Source: Paludibacter sp. (GTDB taxonomy: Bacteria; Bacteroidota; Bacteroidia; Bacteroidales; Paludibacteraceae). From it: a stretch of 5,512 nt of DNA. The DNA lies in NCBI GenBank assembly GCA_018054805.1, contig JAGPIU010000083.1, positions 1 to 5,512 of the forward strand, in the 5' to 3' direction. How positions within the stretch are numbered: the stretch's first letter is position 1; each line of letters starts with the position of its first letter. The position numbers were made by a program, and so were the translations under genes. Shown piece after piece: positions 1 to 5,512 of the stretch. The notes below the pieces were generated by a model that saw only the letters and a program-made list of their open reading frames with translations, did not search any database and had not been told where the DNA came from.

Positions 1-1277
1 ACCGGACTTTCGCCGCCTTCGCCTTTGGCCACTTTTATTTTGTAGTTGGGTGTTTTAAGCGTTTTATAAGTATGCGTGACAATGTCGAAATATGAAAATT
101 CAGCTTCAGGAATTTCGTATTCGCCTGAATGGCGCGGAATAAACATGTACTCGATGATTTTTGTGCCTGACACACCCGAGGTTGACGTTTTGAAATTATT
201 CACCACCTTCGGATCGTAGGTTTCGAAACCATCAGGGAATTTGATCTCGGGGTTTTTGATCATCTTCATGTTCCCGCTACCCGAAATTACAATTTTCAGG
301 GTTATTGCTTCGTTGGCCTTCACGTTTTCTGAAGATATCGACGAATTCATTGTCAGATTGCCCACAGTACCCGAGAATGAGGCTGGCTTGGAACCAGGTA
401 AAGGTTTTACCAGAATTTTTGAGCCGGGAGCTATCAGCGTTTTGTTTGCATTGGAATATGATTCGAAAAAGTCATCGAAAATGCTGCGTACGCGGGTTTG
501 ATTCTGAATGCGAACCACTGCATCGAACTGAGCTTTGTCTATCATTATTTCGCCCGAACGCTGTGGATAAAGCAAAACCTGATAAAGTACTATAGTACCG
601 TAGTTTTTACCATTGAAATTTTCATACGAAAGTTGCTTGTTCTGATTCTGGTCGAATTCCTGTTTCATAAACCCATTGAAGTCAGGCAACTTCATGTTGT
701 TCATGCCAACCACATCTACCAACATATAAAGCTTGTAAGTCACCAGGATAGGCTCTTGTTCGTACACATTTGTTTTCGAAACACTTGTTCTGACAAATAT
801 TTTATCGTTCGAGACAGTCTGACTACTTGCTGATTTGCTTTGTTCGTTTGCCTGATTTCTTGTCTGGGCATTGCTGTTGTCGTCGGGTGGAAGCACTTTA
901 ACCGACAATCCATTCGAAGTGTATTTTTGTCCTTCGACCACAATACTTGCCGGAGGAATGGTAAATGTCCCTGTTTTACCGGCCTGAAGTGTGTAGGTAA
1001 ACGACAGACTCACGGATGAAGAACTTTTCCCGTTGATAATCTGATAGCTCGAACTTTGCGATCTGAAAGGGCCGGCCAGCACTTCGAAATTGCTTAAGTC
1101 GCCTACCGATAAATCTTTTGCTGACGCATTTACCGTGTACACAAGCTGAAACGGCTTATCTGCAATTACGGTGGAAGGTGCACTTGCAGTAAACTTTACA
1201 TCGTTGGCCAGCAATACTCCTGTGGAAGTCAGAAGTAAGGACAGTATTAAAAGTCTGAATTTTATATCAATTTTCAT
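1..1277 (-). CDS. batD: BatD, N-terminal 425 residues (3' end outside window)
   Basis: Reading the complement from the ATG at 1277 gives an unbroken frame of 425 codons to the window edge, with no stop. It begins with a signal peptide (MKIDIKFRLLILSLLLTSTG, likely cleaved near residue 24 after VLLA). Then come three beta-sandwich-like modules whose openings resemble each other: VKFTASAPSTVIADKPFQLV (27-46), FVRTSVSKTNVYEQEPILVT (161-180) and LTMNSSISSENVKANEAITL (308-327). A Ser/Asn/Gln-rich linker (about 133-156) separates the first two. SGSGNMKMI (332-340) and FIPRHSGEYEIP (379-390) are typical BatD signatures. Full BatD proteins have about 580-620 residues and a membrane helix near the C-terminus, so roughly the last third is missing here. 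The visible part has no Cys and no Trp. The role is a periplasmic module of the Bat system; exact function unknown. The start is supported by the signal peptide. It is preceded by an A-rich leader with no clear Shine-Dalgarno. Confidence 0.93.
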   Translation of the reverse strand, partial: MKIDIKFRLLILSLLLTSTGVLLANDVKFTASAPSTVIADKPFQLVYTVNASAKDLSVGDLSNFEVLAGPFRSQSSSYQIINGKSSSSVSLSFTYTLQAGKTGTFTIPPASIVVEGQKYTSNGLSVKVLPPDDNSNAQTRNQANEQSKSASSQTVSNDKIFVRTSVSKTNVYEQEPILVTYKLYMLVDVVGMNNMKLPDFNGFMKQEFDQNQNKQLSYENFNGKNYGTIVLYQVLLYPQRSGEIMIDKAQFDAVVRIQNQTRVRSIFDDFFESYSNANKTLIAPGSKILVKPLPGSKPASFSGTVGNLTMNSSISSENVKANEAITLKIVISGSGNMKMIKNPEIKFPDGFETYDPKVVNNFKTSTSGVSGTKIIEYMFIPRHSGEYEIPEAEFSYFDIVTHTYKTLKTPNYKIKVAKGEGGESP

Positions 1278-1396
1278 ACGAAAATAATTGTTTTTTTTTG
1301 TTGTCGTATGGAACTTGTCACCTCTTTTCAGGGACCTGTTTCAGTACCGGCTTTTCTTTGTTTTATACAGTCAAAAAAAAGGAACAATTTGTGAAT
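1278..1396 (-). other. batC-batD intergenic region (119 bases)
   Basis: This is the longest gap in the operon; the others are 27-67 bases. Beyond the candidate hairpin at its upstream end and a nine-A run in the batD leader (1299-1291), I find no small gene. I also find no Bacteroidetes-type promoter (TTTG about 19 bases before TAnnTTTG), and no convincing Shine-Dalgarno before the batD ATG. It most likely serves as the batD leader on a common transcript. Confidence 0.5.
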
Positions 1397-1401
1397 TTAC
1401 C
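1373..1401 (-). terminator. Candidate weak intrinsic terminator or attenuator between batC and batD
   Basis: On the transcribed strand the batC stop codon lies inside an imperfect, A/T-rich hairpin (1401-1381). It has an AATT/AATT stem around a CACA loop, extended by an A-T pair after a bulged G, one mismatch and two outer G-C pairs, and is followed directly by eight U residues (1380-1373). The layout matches a rho-independent terminator, but the stem is weak. It might only lower batD expression relative to batC, or have no effect. This is seen by eye only; no folding energy was calculated. Confidence 0.25.
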
Positions 1402-2080
1402 AATCCTTGTCGGCACTTTTGCGCGAACGGATATTTTGCTTTTTAGCTTTTTCAAGGGTGTTTTTCTCATCCTGCATCAGGGCATCGAGTATTTGCTGTG
1501 CATTTTCTTTCGACATATCCGACGGCTTTGGTTGTGGAGGTGGTTGATTCTGTTGTTCTTCCTTTTTCTCCTGTTCCTTTTCCTTTTCCTTTTCTTGTTT
1601 TTCCTTGTCTTTGTTCTTGTCCTGATTTTTCTGCTGTTGTTGGAGCAGCGATTGTGCGTAAGCAAGGTTGTAGCGTGTTTCGTTGTCGCGCGGATTGGCT
1701 TTTAGTGCCATTTTGTAGGCATTAATGCTTTCTTCAATTTTTTTCTCACTAAGCAGCGCATTTCCGGCATTGTGAAAAGCAGCAGCCAGCTTTTCCTTGT
1801 TGCTGGTTTGCAGTGCCATCGAAGTTTTGTATTGCTCCAATGCATCTGCGTATTTCCCCTGTTTGAAAAGGGCATTTCCCAGGTTGTAATTGGCTTCGAA
1901 GGATTTCGGGTTTTTCTGCAATCCTTTGCGATAGGCCACTTCGGCATCGGTATATTTTCCGGCTTTATACATTTTGTTTCCCGAGCGCACATTAGAGCTT
2001 TCTTCCTGCGCGTGTAGCGGAAGTACAAAAAATGCAGTCAGTATAAAAAATACAAAGTTCTTCATTCTCAATTTCAACAT
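1397..2080 (-). CDS. batC: BatC, exported TPR protein with charged low-complexity tail
   Basis: The protein has 227 residues from the ATG at 2080. An ATG five codons later (2065, MKNFVFF) is an equally possible start; both leave a signal peptide ending near LPLHA (20-24). There is no lipobox Cys. The mature part carries three TPR units, about 28-60 (GNKMYKAGKYTDAEVAYRKG), 62-95 (ANYNLGNALFKQGKYADALE) and 99-131 (FHNAGNALLSEKKIEESINA), plus a partial helix YNLAYAQSLLQQQ. Residues about 147-180 are a Gln/Lys/Glu-rich tract, then a proline-rich linker QPPPQPKP. The conserved C-terminal helix MSKENAQQILDALMQDEKNT follows, and the protein ends in KDW. The TPRs followed by this ENAxQILxAxxQDEK helix are what I recall of BatC. 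Its role is probably protein-protein scaffolding with BatA/BatB (inference). The gene is 27 bases after batB and 119 bases before batD, with a possible weak terminator directly after its stop. Confidence 0.92.
   Translation of the reverse strand: MLKLRMKNFVFFILTAFFVLPLHAQEESSNVRSGNKMYKAGKYTDAEVAYRKGLQKNPKSFEANYNLGNALFKQGKYADALEQYKTSMALQTSNKEKLAAAFHNAGNALLSEKKIEESINAYKMALKANPRDNETRYNLAYAQSLLQQQQKNQDKNKDKEKQEKEKEKEQEKKEEQQNQPPPQPKPSDMSKENAQQILDALMQDEKNTLEKAKKQNIRSRKSADKDW
1576..1593 (-). repeat. In-frame hexanucleotide tandem repeat in batC (three AAAAGG units)
   Basis: On the plus strand CCTTTT occurs three times without interruption. On the coding strand this is AAAAGG, read as alternating Lys and Glu codons (AAG GAA) in the charged tail of BatC. 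The unit is two codons, so gain or loss of copies would change the protein by Lys-Glu pairs without a frameshift. It sits within a longer purine-rich tract, about 1555-1625, coding for the Lys/Glu/Gln-rich linker. Confidence 0.7.
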
Positions 2081-2107
2081 ATTTCTTTAAAAATAAGTCA
2101 CAGTAGT

Positions 2108-3157
2108 TTATTTTCCCGATTTAATAAATTTCTCTTTCAGGTCGAAAATGCGCAGTTTGCTGAGGCGCTTGTTGCGGCGATCGAATATAAAACTGTCGAA
2201 AAACAGCAATATAAGCGCAAGCAGTGCAAAGGACTGGAACTGCTCGTTGTAGTCAGAGAATACGCGTGTTTCAAGTTTTGACTTAGCCAGATTGTCGAGC
2301 TCTTTCGACACAACACGGTAAGCTGAATTCTGATTGTCGGCCCTTACGTAAGTTCCGCTACCAGCTGCAGCAATACTCTTACACATATCTTCGTTGAGTT
2401 TCGAAACCACCACATTTCCTTCTTTGTCTTTCCGGAAACTCATGGTTCCATCCACTGGAATTGGTGCTCCTTCGGGTTTTCCCATTCCCACCACATGCAC
2501 TACAATACCATTTTCGGCTGCCAGTTTGGCTGCGCCTACGGCATCGTCTTCGTGGTTTTCACCATCGGTAATCACAATAATGGCACGGCTCACATCCGAT
2601 TTTTCGCCAAATGATTTTATACAAAGGTCAATGGCGCTGCCAATGGCTGTTCCCTGTCGTGGAACAAGTGCCGGACTGATGGACGACATAAACATTTTGG
2701 CCGACACATAATCGGCAGTAATGGGTAACTGTATGTACGCATCGCCTGCAAAAACCACAAGTCCAACTTTGTCGTTGGTCATTCCGTCCACTAGTTTCGA
2801 CAGCACCATTTTGGCTTTGTCGAGTCGTGCGGGCTGTATGTCCTGCGCCATCATCGAGTTCGAGACATCGAGCGCAATCATTACTTCGATACCTTTTTTC
2901 TCCTGTTTTTCTTCTTTGGTACCAAACTGAGGCTGAGCCATTACCACAATCATAAGAATGACAGCGGTCAATTGCATGTAGAATTTAAAACGCGGGCGTA
3001 AAAATGACACATTGGGCATTAGCGAAGCCAGCAAAGCCGGATCGCCAAAAAGTTGCAGCTTGCGTTTTTTCTGAATGCGGGTATATATAAAGAGCCCCAC
3101 CAATAGCGGAACTATCAGCAGAAGAAATAAATATTCGGGATGTGCAAATCGAAACAT
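2108..3157 (-). CDS. batB: BatB, membrane-anchored VWA domain protein
   Basis: The protein has 349 residues with an ATG start, normal for BatB. It has the same layout as BatA: HPEYLFLLLIVPLLVGLF (6-23) as first helix, a second helix about 60-76, a VWA domain about 89-295, a third helix about 308-325, and a basic cytoplasmic tail of about 24 residues. All three MIDAS elements are canonical: DVSNS (97-101), Thr170 in GTAIG, and TDGEN (197-201). The segment MAQDIQPARLDKAKMVLSKL (103-122) and the loop EGAPIPVDG (229-237) are typical of the BatB group. It is a paralogue of the neighbouring BatA, presumably from an old tandem duplication, and the two are expected to act together in the membrane (inference from family and context). 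batC begins 27 bases after its stop. The leader is A/T-rich without a clear ribosome binding site, which is normal for Bacteroidetes. Confidence 0.95.
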   Translation of the reverse strand: MFRFAHPEYLFLLLIVPLLVGLFIYTRIQKKRKLQLFGDPALLASLMPNVSFLRPRFKFYMQLTAVILMIVVMAQPQFGTKEEKQEKKGIEVMIALDVSNSMMAQDIQPARLDKAKMVLSKLVDGMTNDKVGLVVFAGDAYIQLPITADYVSAKMFMSSISPALVPRQGTAIGSAIDLCIKSFGEKSDVSRAIIVITDGENHEDDAVGAAKLAAENGIVVHVVGMGKPEGAPIPVDGTMSFRKDKEGNVVVSKLNEDMCKSIAAAGSGTYVRADNQNSAYRVVSKELDNLAKSKLETRVFSDYNEQFQSFALLALILLFFDSFIFDRRNKRLSKLRIFDLKEKFIKSGK

Positions 3158-3193
3158 ATAAATAACTTTCTGTTTTTCAATTACAATTTACTG

Positions 3194-4177
3194 TCAGGGA
3201 ATTTTTCGCAATACGGAATTGCGGAGTATCAATTCGGCTATCAACAACAAGAGAGCAGCAAGCGCAAAAAGATAATATTCTTCGTTTTTCTTGCTGTATT
3301 CTTTTACATTGATTTTCGTTTTTTCCATCTGGTCGATTTCCTGATAAATACTTCTGAGCTTGTTGTTGTCGGTAGCACGGAAGTAATTTCCACCTGTCAT
3401 TGCGGCAATTTCTTTCAGCGATTCTTCGTCGAATTCCGAATCCATAAGCTGATACTGAGTTCCCATAGGCGTTTGAACCGGAATGTTTACCTGACCGTAC
3501 GAACCAACACCAATGGCATACACACGTATGCCGAAAGTGCGGGCAATTTCAGCAGCGGTAATGGGCGCAATGTCGCCGCGGTTGTTCGAACCATCGGTCA
3601 GCAGAATGATCACCTTTGATTTTGCTTTGCTTTCCTTTATACGGTTTACTGCGTTGGCAAGTCCGAGCCCAATGGCTGTTCCATCTTCAATCATGCCGTA
3701 TTTTACTGCTTTAAAAAGGTTTACAAGCACAGCATGGTCGGTTGTGAGCGGACATTGTGTAAAACTTTCGCCCGAGAAAACCACAAGTCCGATATTGTCG
3801 TTTGGTCGCGACAGAATAAATTCGGTTGCTACATCTTTCGAAGCTTCGAGGCGATTGGGTTTCAAATCTTCAGCCAGCATGGTTCCCGATATATCGAGGG
3901 CCAGCATAATGTCGATACCCTCAGTGCTTTCGGTGCGCCACGAATTGGAGGCCTGCGGGCGTGCTATGGTGAGCACAAGCAGCACAAAAGCGAGCGAACG
4001 GAGAATAAACGGCAAATGCAATAATTTTATTTTAGTGCTTTTTTTGCTGTACTCCAGACTTTTATTGCTCGATATCTGTAAACTGGCATCCGACTTGTAC
4101 ATTTCCTTTATGTACCAATAAATCATTGGCACAAGCAGTAAAAGTAAAAACAGGTATTCCGGATTATTAAATGTCAT
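3194..4177 (-). CDS. batA: BatA, membrane-anchored VWA domain protein
   Basis: The protein has 327 residues with an ATG start, close to the usual BatA length. It opens with NNPEYLFLLLLLVP, an N-terminal membrane helix (about 7-22). A second helix spans about 57-72 (FILRSLAFVLLVLTIARPQ), then the VWA domain (about 86-285), and a C-terminal helix (about 302-318) with a short basic tail. Metal-site (MIDAS) elements are DISGT (95-99), the Thr of DGTAIG (T167) and TDG (194-196). The usual form of the first motif is DxSxS, so residue 99 is Thr instead of Ser. LAEDLKPNRLEASKDVATEF (101-120) is a hallmark of the BatA group. The VWA domain is placed by topology between membrane helices 2 and 3; its side of the membrane is debated for the family. 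BatA is thought to work with BatB and a MoxR ATPase. The upstream gene ends 45 bases before and batB starts 36 bases after, so one transcript is likely. No clear Shine-Dalgarno site is seen. Confidence 0.95.
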   Translation of the reverse strand: MTFNNPEYLFLLLLLVPMIYWYIKEMYKSDASLQISSNKSLEYSKKSTKIKLLHLPFILRSLAFVLLVLTIARPQASNSWRTESTEGIDIMLALDISGTMLAEDLKPNRLEASKDVATEFILSRPNDNIGLVVFSGESFTQCPLTTDHAVLVNLFKAVKYGMIEDGTAIGLGLANAVNRIKESKAKSKVIILLTDGSNNRGDIAPITAAEIARTFGIRVYAIGVGSYGQVNIPVQTPMGTQYQLMDSEFDEESLKEIAAMTGGNYFRATDNNKLRSIYQEIDQMEKTKINVKEYSKKNEEYYLFALAALLLLIAELILRNSVLRKIP

Positions 4178-4222
4178 TTTCGTCTTATTCTAAATAAAAA
4201 GTATTGGTTAAATGTCTCCTTG

Positions 4223-5191
4223 TCAATTGCTTTCCTCAAGCTCCTCTTTCAGTTCATCAATATCTTTGGGAGGTTCAATCTTTGTTTGGTTTACAAACAA
4301 GAAGGCATTATACAAACTTAATTCATGTTCGTCGGGCAGAGCTTCCCATTTGGCAAATTTTACCAGGTCGGCCAGTCTGAGTATTTGTTGCAGACTTTCG
4401 TAAGCCGTTCTCGATTCGAATCGCAAATGGTTCAGCGCACTGAAAACTTCTTCGGATGTCATTTCCATACAGGGAATTCCGAATGTTTCCTCAATATATT
4501 CACGAAGCACATCAGTGAGCATTGTGTGATACTCTTTTGTTCGTCCCGATTGCCATGCTTTTTCCTGCTTAATCCTGTCGAGTTTCGAAAGTGCAGTGAC
4601 GTAAGGCGGCACCGTTACTTTCGGAGCAACCACAGTTACTTCCGGTTTCTTACGGGTCAGATGGCGAATAACAAAGAATGTTGAAATCAACAGAATAATG
4701 ATCAGAGAAATGATCAGAGCAATTTTCATTATACCTTTCCAGTAAATGGGCGGAGTATATACATTCTTAATGTCGGCAATCTGATTTGATGTGGTGTCGA
4801 TCACAAAGGGTTGAACCACCTTAAGCGATAAGGGTTTCGACCAAATGGTATCGTTGCCGTTCACAAAAGGATAGGAAGGGATATACATGAGCGAATCTTC
4901 GAATGCTGTAACCATGTAAGATTGTGTTACGAGCATCACGCCGTCCTGCGAAGTGGTGGTGTCCATTTTCAGAGGTTCCACAATTTCGAGGCCACCCACT
5001 ACCGTGTCGGAGAAAACAGGCATCGACACTATTTGTCCCGGTTGCTGCGATACTTCGAACGACAGTTTGGTCTGATTACCAATCCACATGGAGGTGGAGT
5101 CGATGCGCGAAGTCACTGTCACCGTTTGCGCAGTGAGCGCAGTGCTTAGTGTGCTGATCAGTGCAAAACAAAATATCAGTAGTTTCCTCAT
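4223..5191 (-). CDS. Bat-operon exported single-pass membrane protein with a BatD-like periplasmic module (function unknown)
   Basis: The protein has 322 residues from the ATG at 5191. The frame could begin eight codons earlier at a GTG (5215), but the ATG gives a clean signal peptide (MRKLLIFCFALIS, probable cleavage after TALTA, about residue 21), so I prefer it. Residues 22-128 form a beta-rich periplasmic part starting VTVTSRIDSTSMWIGNQTKL, which resembles the opening of BatD modules. YTPPIYW (145-151) leads into one membrane helix (about 154-176), followed by a basic stop-transfer (RHLTRKK). Residues 195-303 are a helical cytoplasmic domain containing YHTMLTDVLREYIEETFGIP and ADLVKFAKWEALP. 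The C-terminus is acidic (DELKEELEES). I recognise it as the unnamed protein that commonly sits between the DUF58 gene and batA in Bacteroidetes; its biochemistry is unknown to me. It may link periplasmic Bat modules to the cytoplasmic MoxR/DUF58 partners (inference). BatA starts 45 bases downstream. Confidence 0.85.
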   Translation of the reverse strand: MRKLLIFCFALISTLSTALTAQTVTVTSRIDSTSMWIGNQTKLSFEVSQQPGQIVSMPVFSDTVVGGLEIVEPLKMDTTTSQDGVMLVTQSYMVTAFEDSLMYIPSYPFVNGNDTIWSKPLSLKVVQPFVIDTTSNQIADIKNVYTPPIYWKGIMKIALIISLIIILLISTFFVIRHLTRKKPEVTVVAPKVTVPPYVTALSKLDRIKQEKAWQSGRTKEYHTMLTDVLREYIEETFGIPCMEMTSEEVFSALNHLRFESRTAYESLQQILRLADLVKFAKWEALPDEHELSLYNAFLFVNQTKIEPPKDIDELKEELEESN

Positions 5192-5258
5192 AAAAATTCT
5201 AATTGTCAGTCTCACTTTTTCTACTTTAGTATGCGAAGTTGCTTAATTTGAGTAAAAC

Positions 5259-5512
5259 TCAGGCTCTCATCTTAAAGAGTTTCATAAGCGCTTTTACATA
5301 ATCCTCGGAGGTGCTCATTGCCACCGAATCCACTCCGGAGCGCGTAAAGGTTTTTTGTAAAGCAAGTTTACGTTCGCCCCAGGCATGTTTGTAGCTTGTG
5401 CGAAGCCGCTTGTCCGAAGTATCAACCCATATTCGCTTTCCTGTTTCGGCATCTTTCAGTTTCACCAGACCTACATCGGGCAGTTCGGTTTCGCGAATAT
5501 CGTACACCTGCA
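5259..5512 (-). CDS. DUF58 family protein, C-terminal fragment (5' end outside window)
   Basis: This is the last 83 codons of a gene that enters from the right edge and stops at TGA (5261-5259). The frame stays open to the window end, and the GTG at 5507 is an internal Val codon, not a start. The visible part reads ELPDVGLVKLKDAETGKRIW, then VDTSDK, an Arg/Lys-rich helix, SGVDSVAMSTSEDYVKALMK and a short basic end. The pattern 'DVGLVxLxDAETG...VDTSD...SGVDS...EDYVKxLxKLFK' is, from memory, typical of the C-terminus of DUF58 proteins encoded next to MoxR ATPases and Bat genes; full-length members have about 290 residues. DUF58 proteins have a VWA-like fold and no established biochemical activity. 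The gene is followed after 67 bases by the membrane protein gene at 5191-4223 on the same strand, consistent with cotranscription. Family assignment is firm; role is inferred from context. Confidence 0.88.
   Translation of the reverse strand, partial: QVYDIRETELPDVGLVKLKDAETGKRIWVDTSDKRLRTSYKHAWGERKLALQKTFTRSGVDSVAMSTSEDYVKALMKLFKMRA

Noticed and set aside
241..943. Several 67-111 codon frames on both strands between 241 and 943
   Set aside because: All overlap the continuous batD frame, which runs unbroken from 1277 to the window edge and has clear BatD signatures.
1317..1350. Short inverted repeat CAGG-TC-CCTG in the batC-batD gap
   Set aside because: A two-base loop cannot form a stable hairpin, and it is not followed by a U-tract.
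1298..1705. A plus-strand frame with a very hydrophobic Leu/Phe/Val stretch that looks like a membrane protein
   Set aside because: The hydrophobic run is the complement of the Lys/Glu codon repeat of batC. The frame starts at TTG and overlaps batC antisense.
1477..2028. Minus-strand frames in another phase within batC, with Arg/Lys/Asn-rich translations
   Set aside because: They are out-of-frame readings of the batC repeat and TPR region; the BatC frame has the signal peptide, TPRs and conserved C-terminus.
3513..4121. A 202-codon open frame on the plus strand, opposite batA
   Set aside because: It lies wholly antisense to the well-supported batA, and its translation has no recognisable domain. 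Long antisense frames arise from the codon use of the true gene.
4208..4222. AGGAGA just after the stop of the membrane protein gene (on the minus strand)
   Set aside because: It looks like a Shine-Dalgarno sequence but lies about 40 bases before the batA ATG, with no start codon at a suitable distance.
5505..5507. GTG at 5507 as a gene start for an 82-residue protein
   Set aside because: The frame continues upstream to the window edge, and the sequence matches the C-terminal end of a longer DUF58 protein, so this is an internal Val codon.

Overview
The window is a slice of a Bacteroidota (Bacteroidetes) chromosome carrying the core of a Bat (Bacteroides aerotolerance) operon. All six genes lie on the minus strand, so transcription runs from high to low coordinates. 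The phylum is inferred from the gene order (DUF58 gene, BatD-like membrane gene, batA, batB, batC, batD), from A/T-rich leaders without a clear Shine-Dalgarno sequence, and from the resemblance of the proteins to Bacteroidetes Bat proteins as I remember them. No finer assignment is supported.

Layout in order of transcription: (1) the C-terminal end of a DUF58 protein, 5512-5259, cut by the window edge; (2) an exported single-pass membrane protein, 5191-4223, with a BatD-like periplasmic module and a cytoplasmic helical domain; (3) batA, 4177-3194, and (4) batB, 3157-2108, two paralogous membrane-anchored von Willebrand factor A (VWA) proteins; (5) batC, 2080-1397, an exported TPR protein with a Lys/Glu/Gln-rich tail; (6) batD, from 1277 running off the window at base 1, an exported protein made of repeated beta-sandwich-like modules. 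Gaps are 67, 45, 36, 27 and 119 bases. The last is the only sizeable one, and it contains a weak hairpin followed by eight U residues just after the batC stop. I see no RNA gene, mobile element, CRISPR array or gene on the plus strand. No stretch over 300 bases lacks a gene.

How the genes may work together (known of the families, plus inference): in Bacteroidetes this cluster usually begins with a MoxR-type AAA+ ATPase upstream of the DUF58 gene. The ATPase is thought to act with VWA proteins as a chaperone or assembly machine at the cytoplasmic membrane. BatA and BatB would present VWA metal-binding domains, BatC would scaffold through its TPRs, and BatD and the protein at 5191-4223 would supply periplasmic modules. 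The operon was named for aerotolerance in Bacteroides fragilis, but its biochemical function is still unsettled. MoxR and the end of batD (and possibly batE) would lie outside this window.

Points worth a second look: a Thr in place of the second Ser of the BatA metal-site motif; a BatD-like module in the uncharacterised protein at 5191-4223; a possible attenuator between batC and batD; an in-frame hexanucleotide repeat in batC; and a roughly tenfold excess of the palindrome TTCGAA. This is a known type of operon, and I did not find a clearly new system.
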